This document shows, one piece after another, positions 35,134-45,351 of a DNA stretch of 47,743 nucleotides. The DNA is taken from the NCBI GenBank assembly GCA_015064745.1, contig SVRR01000013.1:1-47743 (forward strand), read 5' to 3'. The translations under genes were made by a program, and so were the position numbers. Origin of the DNA: Oscillospiraceae bacterium (GTDB taxonomy: Bacteria > Bacillota > Clostridia > Oscillospirales > CAG-272). Positions within the stretch are counted from its first letter, which is position 1. Each line of letters opens with the position of its first letter. Under the pieces are notes generated by a model. That model had not been told where the DNA came from. It made no database searches and worked only from the letters and a program-made list of their open reading frames with translations.

Positions 35134-35166
35134 AAAAAAGCACTTGCGTAAGCAAGTGCTTTTTTT
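35134..35166 (+). terminator. Terminator of the tRNA operon
   Basis: A 14-bp stem with a GTAA loop ending in T6-7, 2 nt after tRNA-Tyr. It abuts hairpin array 4. Confidence 0.9.
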
Positions 35167-35310
35167 AATGAAGTGCACCTGCGGTGCACGAAAAATGAAG
35201 CAGGGCTTCGCCCTATGAGGTGTGGCTTCCGCACAGGATGAAGATGGATGCGCTTCGTTTCCCGGGGCTGTGCCACCGCTTCATGCAAGCCTGTCGGTTT
35301 GCACTTCACA
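35167..35310. repeat. Hairpin array 4 (ATGAAG linkers)
   Basis: Stems at 35173-35179/35183-35189 (loop TGC), 35202-35206/35210-35214 (loop TTC) and 35221-35225/35229-35233 (loop CTT, one G-U pair) are joined by ATGAAG, ATGAGG and similar words; further degenerate units run to about 35310. From there to the CDS at 35418 I see only a leader; no clear promoter. Confidence 0.65.
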
Positions 35311-35417
35311 TCGCCGTAAAACAGAAAAAAACAATATTTTAAGGCTTTTTTCCATGTACAAATTTGAAACGGTATGCATAGTAGTCGTATTAATCTAAAA
35401 TCGATCGAGGTGCCGTT

Positions 35418-36800
35418 ATGACCAATTATCTTTCTCCAAACGATCCGAGGTTTCAAGCAGACTCTGATGCGGTGTCCATCCAAAACGCCATTGACGCGGC
35501 AGAGAAGGGACCGATTCGCACCGTCCGTATCCCACGTGTTTGCGAGAGAATGGGTAGGGAGGAGTGGATTATTGATAAATCCATCCTTTTGCTCTCTAAT
35601 ATCACCGTTATTCTTGACGATTGCCACTTGACTCTCAAAAAAGATGTTTACGAAAATATTTTCCGCAACAAAAATATGTACACCGACGTTTCTACAAAGC
35701 GCGAGGGAAAACAAACGGGCATTCGCATCATCGGCGTGGGTGACGCCGTTCTTGATGGAGGCGAAGGAAATGACCTTACCGAAGCCACGAGCTTGAAGGA
35801 CGGAAGACCGAACATTCGTTTTAATAACTTCATTCTTTTGCACAACGTAAGCAATTACGTCATAGAGAACATTTCCTGCGTAAATTTGCGGTGGTGGGCA
35901 ATCAATCAGATCTGTTGCACGGACGGAAGACTTGAGAATATCCATTTCTTCAACGGCAAGCTTACCCGCAATCAGGACGGTATCGACCTGCGCATCGGTT
36001 GTTCTAATATTTATATCAACAATATCACGGGGCGTTGCGGCGACGATGTCGTTGCGCTCTCGGCGTTTAAGGCGTCAAAGGAGTGCGAGAAATTCCTCGT
36101 GGAGGGAATGACACCTGACATTCACGACGTTACCATCAGAAACGTTTGCGCCCATACCCATTATTCCTTGGTTGCGCTTCGCAACACCGACGGCGCGAAG
36201 ATCTACCGTGTTTACATTGAAAACATCAGGGATTCGGGCGGAGAATACGGTCCGATCAACATCGTTCGTATCGGCGAAAACCTCTATTACCGTGAACGCA
36301 CCTCCATCCTCGGTGAAACCTACGATATCCGCGTGAGGGGAGTATATTCCTCAACGCTTTGTACGGTAATGCTCGGCGGCGCGGACCTGATCGTTTCCGC
36401 AATCGGTTGGATCGGTCACACCGCGTTCATCGACCCCCATACCAAGGCGTTCAAGGCGGATACGCTGGAAGAATTCCTTGAAATCAAGGCAGGCTTCGTG
36501 GATAACCACCGCTTGACCATTCAGCAGAACACGGGCGCAGGCTCTCTTTGGGGAACGCCCAGATATTCCGTATCGATCGGTCCTTGGGACGTGATCCACG
36601 CGCGTGAGCATTTGGAGCGCCACGACCTGCAAAGCGTCGGCGGCTACGCTTCTTGGGAGCGTATGATCTCCCGCCTCCAGCTCTACGGTCCTGTTTGTAT
36701 CGAGGTTCCCGCATCTATTTATCAGCTGACGAAGGGTACCATCTACGTCAGCGAGGAGATGGCAAGACCCATTGAGCCGATGGACTTCTACGCCCTTTAA
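35418..36800 (+). CDS. GH28-like right-handed beta-helix glycoside hydrolase
   Basis: A 460-aa protein of parallel beta-helix type, resembling GH28 polygalacturonase-like enzymes. The conserved acids fit: NQDGIDL (about residues 185-191) and CGDDVVAL (D209, D210) are the usual Asp triad region, and THYSLVALRN downstream would supply the next blocks. The upstream INDILNM-type strands (LHNVSNYVIENISCVNLRWWAINQ) are typical of the fold. No signal peptide is seen, so it is likely cytoplasmic and acts on imported oligosaccharides. The start has GAGGTG 6 nt upstream. The substrate is not predictable. Confidence 0.82.
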   Translation: MTNYLSPNDPRFQADSDAVSIQNAIDAAEKGPIRTVRIPRVCERMGREEWIIDKSILLLSNITVILDDCHLTLKKDVYENIFRNKNMYTDVSTKREGKQTGIRIIGVGDAVLDGGEGNDLTEATSLKDGRPNIRFNNFILLHNVSNYVIENISCVNLRWWAINQICCTDGRLENIHFFNGKLTRNQDGIDLRIGCSNIYINNITGRCGDDVVALSAFKASKECEKFLVEGMTPDIHDVTIRNVCAHTHYSLVALRNTDGAKIYRVYIENIRDSGGEYGPINIVRIGENLYYRERTSILGETYDIRVRGVYSSTLCTVMLGGADLIVSAIGWIGHTAFIDPHTKAFKADTLEEFLEIKAGFVDNHRLTIQQNTGAGSLWGTPRYSVSIGPWDVIHAREHLERHDLQSVGGYASWERMISRLQLYGPVCIEVPASIYQLTKGTIYVSEEMARPIEPMDFYAL

Positions 36801-36810
36801 GATAATGCTA

Positions 36811-36842
36811 AGGCAAAGGGGGGTGTCCCCTTTGCCTATTTT
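36811..36842 (+). terminator. Terminator of the GH28-like gene
   Basis: An 11-bp stem AGGCAAAGGGG/CCCCTTTGCCT (36811-36821/36827-36837) with a GGTGT loop, followed by ATTTTA. Confidence 0.75.
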
Positions 36843-36878
36843 ACGTTGAAAGCGCAAAGCTTGGAATAGGAGAAAACA

Positions 36879-37940
36879 ATGGCACTTTTTGAAGTTACCG
36901 AATACGATAAGAAGATATGGGGAGAAGAACTTCGTGATTTTCTCCCCGACAAAATTCTTGACGTACATACTCACGTTTACAAAAGAGAGTTTTGGGATCA
37001 GCCCAAGTAGGGCGCAAACCGCCGCGGACTTGTCTCTTGGACGGCCACAATTGCGTCCGAAAATCCGATAGAGGATCTTGATGAGACATATAAGCTGATG
37101 TTTCCCGGTAAGGATGTCAAGGCTTTGATGTTTGTTATGGGAAAGACAGGTCTTGCCAAGAACAATGCGTATCTTTCCGAAAAATCCCATGCGTGGGGTT
37201 GGCCCGCGCTTTACTATTCGCATCCCTCGGAAACTGCCGATGAGCTGGAAGCAGCGATCCGCGCAGGCGGATTTCTCGGCGTGAAGTGCTATCTGAACCG
37301 CGCACCCGAGTATATTCCCGCGAAAGAGATCCGCATCTTTGACTTCTTCCCGAAGCATCAGCTCGCTCGCCTCAATGAGATGGGCGCTATCTGTATGTGC
37401 CACATTCCGAGAGACGGCAGACTTGCCGATCCGGTGAATTACAACCAGATCCTTGAGATCCGCCGCGAATTCCCCAAACTTCGTCTCATCGTTGCACACA
37501 TCGGACGTGCATACACGCCCGAACAGATGGGTAACGCTTTTGATTACCTCACGCAAGAACCGGAGACTATGTACGACTTTTCCGCGAACTGCTGTGAGAG
37601 CGTTATCACCGAGGCATTGCGCCGCGTTGGTCCCAAGCATCTCATGTTTGGTACGGATATGCCCATTCTTCGTATGCGTACTCACCGTATTGAGGAGAAC
37701 GGCACCTACGTCAACCTCGTGCCTCCGGGACTCTATCACGATCCCTTTGGCGACCCGCATCTGCGTGAGGTCTCCGAGGAAGAGGGCAAGAAGATCACCT
37801 TCTTCGCTTATGAGGAGCTTCTCGCCTTCAAGCGCGCCTCTAAGACGCTCGGACTCACCAAGGAGGACGTCGAGGACGTCATGTATAACAACGCCAACAA
37901 CTTGATTGAAGGCGCACGGAAAGACATTTACGGCGAATAA
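36879..37940 (+). pseudogene. Amidohydrolase family protein gene with in-frame TAG
   Basis: One frame encodes a TIM-barrel metal-dependent hydrolase of the amidohydrolase-2 type: ILDVHTHVYKREFW (metal HxH, residues 26-39), then KCYLNRAPEYIPAKEIRIFDFFPKHQLARLNE, CHIPRD, LRLIVAHIGRAY, and the metal-Asp region MFGTDMP. AGGAG precedes the ATG at 36879. Codon 44 is TAG (37008-37010), between QPK and GANRRGLVSW, and the frame is otherwise open to 37940, for 353 codons. Internal starts at 37098 lack an SD and would lose the metal HxH. TAG is one base from TGG or CAG. A sequencing error or recent inactivation is likely. Confidence 0.8.
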
Positions 37941-37953
37941 TTTAAAAATAATT

Positions 37954-37982
37954 GCAGAGAGGCTTGCCTCTCTGCTTTTTTT
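37954..37982 (+). terminator. Terminator of the amidohydrolase gene
   Basis: A 10-bp stem GCAGAGAGGC/GCCTCTCTGC with a TT loop, followed by T7. Confidence 0.8.
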
Positions 37983-37992
37983 ATGTTATACT
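37964..37992 (+). promoter_or_regulatory. Candidate promoter of the ECF S component gene
   Basis: TTGCCT (37964-37969), 17-nt spacer, TATACT (37987-37992). Its -35 lies in the loop and right arm of the preceding terminator. Confidence 0.5.
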
Positions 37993-38029
37993 ACTGTTAA
38001 AGAAAAAAGTGAAGAAAGCGGCGTGGGAC

Positions 38030-38569
38030 ATGAAAAACAAACATATTCGAAATCTGGTTTTTTCGGGCGTGCTTCTTGCCCTCGGCATGGTGCTTCCGCT
38101 TGCGACGGCACAGATCAAGGAGATCGGTGACTCGCTTTTGCCCATGCACCTTCCCGTGCTTCTTTGCGGACTTCTTTGCGGATGGCGCTTTGGGCTTCCC
38201 GTGGGGCTTGTACTGCCGTTTTTGCGATCGATCGTTTTCGGTATGCCTCCCATCTATCCGAACGCCGTTTGGATGGCGGCGGAGCTTGCCGCCTACGGCG
38301 CGGTAATAGGTCTTTTATATCATCTGATCCGCGTACGCGGCAGGGTTTATTTTGCCCTTATCGGCGCGCAACTCGCGGGACGCATCGTATGGGGAGTGGT
38401 AAAGGCGCTTTTGCTTGGCGTGAAGGGAACGGAATTTCCGTTTTCCACCTTCCTTATCGGCGGATTTGCCGACGCGCTTCCCGGCATTCTTTTACAGATC
38501 ATACTGCTTCCGCCCCTCTTTATAGTCCTGCAAAACGCGGGGAAGGCAAAGATGGATTGCGAAGGGTAA
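38030..38569 (+). CDS. ECF transporter S component
   Basis: A 179-aa membrane protein with six predicted helices, ending in a basic tail. The pattern of RNLVFSGVLLALGMVLPLAT, DSLLPMHLPVLLCGLLCGWRFGLPVGLVLPFLRSIVFGMP and a GGFADALPGILLQIILLPPLFI end resembles the S (substrate-binding) components of energy-coupling-factor vitamin and metal transporters. The substrate cannot be told; the T and A components are not in the window, as usual for group II systems. The start at 38030 is chosen on the methionine and hydrophobic onset; the SD is weak. Confidence 0.78.
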   Translation: MKNKHIRNLVFSGVLLALGMVLPLATAQIKEIGDSLLPMHLPVLLCGLLCGWRFGLPVGLVLPFLRSIVFGMPPIYPNAVWMAAELAAYGAVIGLLYHLIRVRGRVYFALIGAQLAGRIVWGVVKALLLGVKGTEFPFSTFLIGGFADALPGILLQIILLPPLFIVLQNAGKAKMDCEG

Positions 38570-38584
38570 AATTTGTTTTTTTTC

Positions 38585-38613
38585 TTGACTTTTTTTTTCC
38601 TGTGTGCTATAAT
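38585..38613 (+). promoter_or_regulatory. Promoter of the Gfo/Idh/MocA gene
   Basis: TTGACT (38585-38590), 17-nt spacer, TATAAT (38608-38613). Confidence 0.8.
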
Positions 38614-38656
38614 TTCCTTGATATGAAAAAATGTGCTTAACGGAGGATACTTCATT

Positions 38657-39973
38657 ATGAATAAAACTATCAAAACGGGCGTTATCGGCCTTGGCGCCAG
38701 AGGCTCTCAGCTACTTGAGACCATTCTCGCCTGCGAGGAATCCGAGGTGGTCGCTCTTTGCGATCTTTACGAGGACAGACGTGAAAAGGGCAAAAAAATG
38801 GTGGAGGAAAAGCTTGGCAAATCTCCCGCCGTTTATGAAAATTATAAGGACTTGATCGCCGATGAAAACGTCGAGGCGGTTTTTGTCATTTCTTCTTGGG
38901 ACATGCACACCCGTATGGCTGTGGAGAGCATGAAGGCAGGGAAGATCACGGCGCTTGAAGTTGCGGGCGCTTACGATATCGAGGATTGCTGGCAGCTTGT
39001 CCGTACCTACGAGGAAACGGGCACTCCCATCATGCTTCTCGAAAACTGTTGCTTTGACCGCTTTGAGCTTTTGACCTCTGCAATGGCAAAGGACGGTCGC
39101 TTTGGAAAGATCGTTTATTGCCACGGTGCATATGCTCACGAATTGCGTGACGAGGTGCTTGGCGGCCACGTGAAGCGCCATTACCGCCTTGAAAATTACA
39201 TGTACCGCAATTGTGAGAACTATCCCACGCACGAGCTTGGCCCGATTGCCAAGGTGCTCGGCATCAACCGCGGTAACAAGATGCTGCATCTCTCTTCCGT
39301 TTCTACCCGTAGCGGTGTCGGTCTTGAAACCTTTGCTAAGGATGAGAGAAACCCCGATCCTTCGCTTCGTGATACGAAATTCAATCAGGGTGACATCATT
39401 CTTACCACCATCACTTGTGCTGGTGGTGAGGTCATTACCCTCCGTTTGGATACCACGCTTCCTCGCTCCTATTCGCGTGAGTTTACTCTGCGCGGCACGG
39501 CGGGCTTCTGTCAGCAGGATCAAAATCTCGTAATGCTGGAAGAAACCGACAACATGCACGAGACCTTCGTTCCCGCTGTAATGATGTCCAAGTACATGGA
39601 CTCTGCCGAGAAATATGCCGAGGAATATCTCCCCGACGCTTGGAAAAACATCACCGAGGAAGAAAAGTTGCTTGGTCACGGCGGTATGGACTACATTGAG
39701 CTGAAAGCCTTCTTCCGCGCGGCTTTGAACGGGGAAGAAATGCCCATCGACGTTTACGATGCCGCCGCATGGATGGCGATCACCCCGCTTTCCGAGCAAT
39801 CCATTGCCATGGGTGGCACGCCTCAGCCAGTTCCCGACTTTACGAGAGGCGCATGGATGCTTCGCGAGCCTCGCGACGTTGTAGAGCTTCCGAAGCCCAA
39901 CGCAGCAAAAGGCGAGGTCGTTAATTCCTTTGGAAAATCTCGCGCCGTTGCCGCAAGCGACGAAAACAAGTAA
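38657..39973 (+). CDS. Gfo/Idh/MocA oxidoreductase, GH109-like
   Basis: A 438-aa NAD(P)-dependent protein. The N-terminal Rossmann fold has GVIGLGARGSQLLETIL (about residues 6-22), followed by LCDLYEDR and ISSWDMHTRM. The middle carries YPTHELGPIAKVLGINRGNKM and SSVSTRSGVGLE, which match the NAD-dependent alpha-N-acetylgalactosaminidase family GH109. GH109 enzymes use bound NAD for a hydrolytic redox cycle, so a glycosidase role is as likely as a dehydrogenase. ATG at 38657 follows CGGAGGA. A GH28-like gene lies nearby, suggesting carbohydrate use. Confidence 0.88.
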   Translation: MNKTIKTGVIGLGARGSQLLETILACEESEVVALCDLYEDRREKGKKMVEEKLGKSPAVYENYKDLIADENVEAVFVISSWDMHTRMAVESMKAGKITALEVAGAYDIEDCWQLVRTYEETGTPIMLLENCCFDRFELLTSAMAKDGRFGKIVYCHGAYAHELRDEVLGGHVKRHYRLENYMYRNCENYPTHELGPIAKVLGINRGNKMLHLSSVSTRSGVGLETFAKDERNPDPSLRDTKFNQGDIILTTITCAGGEVITLRLDTTLPRSYSREFTLRGTAGFCQQDQNLVMLEETDNMHETFVPAVMMSKYMDSAEKYAEEYLPDAWKNITEEEKLLGHGGMDYIELKAFFRAALNGEEMPIDVYDAAAWMAITPLSEQSIAMGGTPQPVPDFTRGAWMLREPRDVVELPKPNAAKGEVVNSFGKSRAVAASDENK

Positions 39974-39982
39974 AAAAACGCA

Positions 39983-40012
39983 ACGGCACCTGCATGACGG
40001 GTGCCGTCGCTT
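39983..40012 (+). terminator. Terminator of the GH109-like gene
   Basis: Stem ACGGCACC/GGTGCCGT (39983-39990/40000-40007) followed by CGCTTT. Confidence 0.6.
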
Positions 40013-40082
40013 TATGTTCTTTTCGAAATCAGCTCGCGAAAGCGGTGGCGGAGTACAAGCTTGAAGAAACAAAGCAAATAAT

Positions 40083-40113
40083 AAAAGCCTCTATCCGAAG
40101 ATAGAGGCTTTTT
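40083..40113 (-). terminator. Terminator of groESL
   Basis: Stem AAAGCCTCTAT/ATAGAGGCTTT with a 6-nt loop, A- and T-runs on both sides, 17 nt after the groL stop. Confidence 0.8.
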
Positions 40114-40129
40114 CCTGTGTGTGGGGGTA

Positions 40130-42086
<1,957 letters not shown>

Positions 42087-42136
42087 GAAAATATCCTCCG
42101 TTTCTTACCCCTTCGGGTGAAATATAAAACATGGTT

Positions 42137-42163
42137 TTAGCACTCGCGCCTTTTGAGTGCTAA
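42137..42163. promoter_or_regulatory. CIRCE element (HrcA operator)
   Basis: A perfect TTAGCACTC-N9-GAGTGCTAA inverted repeat (42137-42145, 42155-42163), the consensus target of the HrcA heat-shock repressor, just downstream of the -10 on the groES strand. hrcA itself is not in the window. Confidence 0.97.
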
Positions 42164-42167
42164 AACC

Positions 42168-42196
42168 ATTTTAGCCTACACTTTCCAAAAAATCAA
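42168..42196 (-). promoter_or_regulatory. Promoter of groESL
   Basis: Minus strand: TTGATT (42191-42196), 17-nt spacer, TAAAAT (42168-42173), next to CIRCE. Confidence 0.7.
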
Positions 42197-42256
42197 GCCT
42201 TTTTCGCATAATTCACATTTTATTAACAGATGTCTGTGAACCCACGGAAAAATGTG

Positions 42257-42280
42257 CGTAAAAAGGGCAAAATTTGCCCT
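42257..42280 (-). terminator. Terminator of the spoIIA operon
   Basis: Minus strand: stem AGGGCAAA/TTTGCCCT (42264-42280, 1-nt centre), then T4, right after the sigF stop. Confidence 0.7.
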
Positions 42281-43003
42281 TCACGACAGCTCCTCGCGCA
42301 GGAATAAAAGGATCTTTTTCTCTTCTCTTGAGACCTTGACCTGCGACAGTCCCAGCATCCTTGCTGTCTCCACCTGCGAGAGATCGCGAAAGTAGCGTAG
42401 AAGCAGAATTTTTCGCTTGAGTGCGGGGAGCTTTTCGATGGCGGCACGCAGAGCGATTTTTTCAAGCGCCGCCTCCCCGCCGTCTCCGTCGGAAAGCATT
42501 TCTTCGAGCGTGGCCCCCCCTTCTTCGCCAAGAGGACTTTCGCCTAGGGAACGCGGCGGTGTCAGCGCTTCTAAGGCGTCTCTTGCCGCCTCCGCCGTGA
42601 TGCCCGCACGCTCGGCAAGCAGAGAGAGTGGGGGATCGGTGATTCCCTCGGCGGCAAGCGCCTCTCGTGCTACGGAGAGCATAGCGCCCGTGCGCTTGTG
42701 CACGCGGGATACCTTGATCGGACCGTCGTCTCTTAAAAAGCGCCGTATCTCCCCAAAAATGAGTGGCACAGCGTATGTCGAAAAGGCGCATCCGCGTGCC
42801 GCGTCAAAGCTTCGTATGGCTTTTAAAAGCCCCATGTTGCCAAGCGCCTCAAGGTCTTCAAAATCCGTTCCTCTGCCCGTATATCTTAGAGCGATACTGC
42901 GCACGAGTCCCGCGTTCAGCTTCAAAAGGGAAGTGACCGCCTCCTCATCTCCCGTCTGTGCCTTTAAAAGAAGTGCCGCGTTTTCCTTGTATTTTTCATC
43001 CAT
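42281..43003 (-). CDS. sigF: RNA polymerase sporulation sigma factor SigF
   Basis: A 240-aa sigma-70 factor that acts in the forespore. Region 2 reads DFEDLEALGNMGLLKAIRSFDAARGCAFSTYAVPLIFGEIRRFLRDDG, the SigF/SigG pattern, and region 4 has SQVETARMLGLSQVKVSREEKKIL. Its place after spoIIAB identifies it as SigF. The start at 43003 overlaps the spoIIAB stop; an alternative 27 nt upstream (43030) cannot be excluded, since neither has a strong SD. Confidence 0.93.
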   Translation of the reverse strand: MDEKYKENAALLLKAQTGDEEAVTSLLKLNAGLVRSIALRYTGRGTDFEDLEALGNMGLLKAIRSFDAARGCAFSTYAVPLIFGEIRRFLRDDGPIKVSRVHKRTGAMLSVAREALAAEGITDPPLSLLAERAGITAEAARDALEALTPPRSLGESPLGEEGGATLEEMLSDGDGGEAALEKIALRAAIEKLPALKRKILLLRYFRDLSQVETARMLGLSQVKVSREEKKILLFLREELS

Positions 43004-43442
43004 TATCTGTTTTCGACAACTGCTTTTCAAGCACGACGCGCGTACCGCGCCCGAGGGTGGAATATACGCGGAGCTTGTCGGTAAACGCCTCCATCACGGC
43101 AAATCCCATACCGCTGCGTTCGCCGCTTTTGTCGGTCGTGAAAAGGGGTTGTCTTGCCTCCTTTATATCGGCAATTCCGACACCCTTATCACGCACCTCA
43201 ATGCGCACGGAACGGTCGTCAAATAATTTCACCGATATGTAAACCTCGCCCGTTTTTCCGCGGTAACCGTGTACGATAGCGTTGGTAACCGCCTCCGATA
43301 CGGCACAGCGGATATCCGCCAGCTCTTCGATCGTCGGATCCGGCAAAGATACGAAGGCGGCAACAAGACTTCGCGCCACACTCTCGTTACACGAAAGGGC
43401 AGGCAGCGTGCAGACAAGGCGATTGATACAGCGTTTTTTCAT
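42996..43442 (-). CDS. spoIIAB: Anti-sigma F factor SpoIIAB
   Basis: A 148-aa serine kinase and anti-sigma factor of the GHKL fold. It holds SigF inactive and phosphorylates SpoIIAA. The N box is AVSEAVTNAIVHGY, G1 DKGVGIAD and G2 GERSGMGFAVM. The ATG at 43442 overlaps the spoIIAA stop as ATGA and has AGAGGTG 6 nt upstream; a GTG at 43451 is the alternative. Second gene of the operon, with sigF following in overlap. Confidence 0.93.
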   Translation of the reverse strand: MKKRCINRLVCTLPALSCNESVARSLVAAFVSLPDPTIEELADIRCAVSEAVTNAIVHGYRGKTGEVYISVKLFDDRSVRIEVRDKGVGIADIKEARQPLFTTDKSGERSGMGFAVMEAFTDKLRVYSTLGRGTRVVLEKQLSKTDNG

Positions 43443-43792
43443 GGAATACACCTCTTTTCTTCTTGGGGACAGATGACAAGACCTCGCATTCGTTCAAGCC
43501 CTGCCATTTCAAAAATCTTCATCGTGCGCGCGTCGACACCCGTCAGGGTAAGTGTCGCGCCGACCTCCTTGGCGGTCACCAGCCTTCCGACGATAAGCCC
43601 CAGCCCCGAGCTGTCCATAAATCCCACGTCAGAGAGCGAAAGGACGATCTCCTTCGGCAACAGCGTGTAGATCTGTTTATCTAACTCCTCGCGGATGTGC
43701 TTTGCCGTGTGGTGGTCGATCTCACCGAAGAGCTCTGCGCGAAGGATCGTACCGATATGCGAAAAACGCACACTTGACTTCGTTTCCCTCAT
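43439..43792 (-). CDS. spoIIAA: Anti-anti-sigma F factor SpoIIAA
   Basis: A 117-aa STAS-domain protein that frees SigF when dephosphorylated. The phosphoacceptor is in FMDSSGLGLIVGR (Ser about 61-62), and FSHIGTILRAELFGEIDHHTAKHIREELD forms the start. The ATG at 43792 is preferred; AAGGAAAGG lies upstream. A longer frame to 43906 lacks an SD. First gene of the operon, 47 nt from an upstream palindrome. Confidence 0.93.
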   Translation of the reverse strand: MRETKSSVRFSHIGTILRAELFGEIDHHTAKHIREELDKQIYTLLPKEIVLSLSDVGFMDSSGLGLIVGRLVTAKEVGATLTLTGVDARTMKIFEMAGLERMRGLVICPQEEKRCIP

Positions 43793-43838
43793 CCTTAATT
43801 TTTCCTTTCCTTGTTTTTCCAAGCACAGTATAGCAAAG

Positions 43839-43862
43839 ATATGACAGCGGTTTTTGTCATAT
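43839..43862. promoter_or_regulatory. Perfect palindrome upstream of spoIIA
   Basis: ATATGACA (43839-43846), 8-nt spacer, TGTCATAT (43855-43862). It sits just upstream of a minus-strand TATACT (43827-43832), covering the -35 region of the operon. A regulator site is possible; the classical SigH promoter could not be recognised. Confidence 0.55.
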
Positions 43863-43892
43863 TGCGCGCGAAAATCGTTTTTTTGCAAAAAA

Positions 43893-43920
43893 ACTCCGCC
43901 CCGCAACTGCGGAACGGAGT
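43893..43920 (-). terminator. Terminator of the aldehyde dehydrogenase gene
   Basis: Minus strand: stem ACTCCG/CGGAGT with an inner CCGCA/TGCGG pairing, followed by T7. Confidence 0.75.
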
Positions 43921-43937
43921 GAAATATCTGTTTTAAA

Positions 43938-45320
43938 TTACTTTAAAAAGAAGTGTAAAAGCTTTTCAAAAAGCTTGCTTTTGTAGGGCTGATAACGCAT
44001 GGGAAGGTCGAGCCACGTCTTTTTGTCAACGATAGATTTTTCGTGTGAAAACGCCTCAAAGCCGCGCCGTCCGTGATAACTGCCCATGCCGCTTTCTCCC
44101 ACACCGCCGAAGCCCATCTCGCTCGTTGCGAGATGAATGATGACGTCGTTGATGCAGCCGCCGCCAAAGGGAAGCCCGCTTGTGACTATTTGCACTTGTC
44201 TTTTATCCTTCGTGAAGAGGTAAAGCGCCAAGGGCTTTTCTTTGCTTTTGAGGTCTGTTATGAGTTCGTCAAAATCCGTAAAGGTCAAAAGGGGAAGAAC
44301 AGGGCCGAAGATTTCCTCTCCCATCACCGCATCGCCGCGGGTGACGCCGTCCATCACCGTGGGCGCGATTTTTAAGCGCGCACGGTCGTATTCACCGCCG
44401 AATACCGTCTTTTCCTTGTCGATAAGTCCCAAAAGACGGTCAAAATGCTTTTCGTTCACGATCTTTCCGTAATCGGGGTTTTCCAACGGTGCATGACCGT
44501 ATTGAAGGGTGATCTGCTTTTTGATTTCGGAAAGAAGCGCGTCCTTGACCGATGCGTGGCAAAAAATATGGTCCGGGGCGACACAGGTCTGTCCGCAGTT
44601 GAGATATTTGCCGAACACGATGCGCTTCGCGGCAAGTGAAATGTCGGCGCTTCCATCTACGATGCAAGGGCTTTTTCCGCCAAGCTCAAGGACGGCGGGG
44701 GTTAAATGCTCGGCACAGCGCCGTAAGACCTCCTTGCCCACCTCGCCGCTTCCCGTAAAGAAAACGAGGTCGAATTTCTCATCAAGGAGCGCTTGGTTTT
44801 CCGCCCGTCCGCCCGTAACGACAGCCACGTATTCGGGCGAAAAGCATTCGGTTAGCAGCTTTTTTAAAAGTGCGCTCGTTGCGGGGGCGTAAGCACTCGG
44901 CTTTAATATCGCCGTGTTTCCTGCGGCAATGGCGTCGGCAAGCGGCTCTATCGTTAAGAGAAAGGGATAGTTCCACGGGCTCATGATAAGAACGTTTCCG
45001 TACGGCACGCGGAGGGTGTAGCTTTTTGCGGGAAACTGCGAAAGAGGGGTTCTCACACGCTTTTTTTTCGCGTAGCGCTTCAAATTCTTCCGCATATGGC
45101 TGATTTCGGTTAAGGCAAGCCCCGCTTCGCACATAAAGCCCTCAAAGCGGCTCTTCCCGAGATCGGCGCAAAGAGCGTCCGTAATTTCCGATTCGTATTT
45201 TTTGACGGCGTCATACAGTCGCTTTAATTGCTTATCGCGGAAGGAAAGCGAGAGCGTGGTGCCGCTTTCGTAATATGCCCTTTGCCTTTCAAGTATCGCG
45301 TGTATTTCCTGTTCCGTCAT
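43938..45320 (-). CDS. Aldehyde dehydrogenase family protein
   Basis: A 460-aa class 3 (fatty/aliphatic) type aldehyde dehydrogenase. MSPWNYPFLLTIEPLADAIAAGNTAILKPS is the coenzyme region, LELGGKSPCIV holds the catalytic Glu, NCGQTCVAPDH the nucleophile Cys, and EEIFGPVLPLLTF the family motif; the C-terminus resembles ALDH3, ending with a hydrophobic helix (KLFEKLLHFFL) that may tether it to the membrane. The start at 45320 follows AAAGGAG. It has a consensus promoter and terminator. Confidence 0.93.
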   Translation of the reverse strand: MTEQEIHAILERQRAYYESGTTLSLSFRDKQLKRLYDAVKKYESEITDALCADLGKSRFEGFMCEAGLALTEISHMRKNLKRYAKKKRVRTPLSQFPAKSYTLRVPYGNVLIMSPWNYPFLLTIEPLADAIAAGNTAILKPSAYAPATSALLKKLLTECFSPEYVAVVTGGRAENQALLDEKFDLVFFTGSGEVGKEVLRRCAEHLTPAVLELGGKSPCIVDGSADISLAAKRIVFGKYLNCGQTCVAPDHIFCHASVKDALLSEIKKQITLQYGHAPLENPDYGKIVNEKHFDRLLGLIDKEKTVFGGEYDRARLKIAPTVMDGVTRGDAVMGEEIFGPVLPLLTFTDFDELITDLKSKEKPLALYLFTKDKRQVQIVTSGLPFGGGCINDVIIHLATSEMGFGGVGESGMGSYHGRRGFEAFSHEKSIVDKKTWLDLPMRYQPYKSKLFEKLLHFFLK

Positions 45321-45351
45321 GAGAGACACTCCTTTTTCTTTGCATACGGCG

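Noticed and set aside
37008-37010. Pyrrolysine or general UAG recoding
   Set aside because: TAG ends a normal gene at 30808-30810 and no pyl genes are seen in the window.
36351-37760. Minus-strand ORF of 469 aa
   Set aside because: Antisense to the GH28-like and amidohydrolase genes; no promoter or SD, composition unlike a real protein.
38711-40072. Minus-strand ORF of 453 aa
   Set aside because: Antisense shadow of the GH109-like gene.
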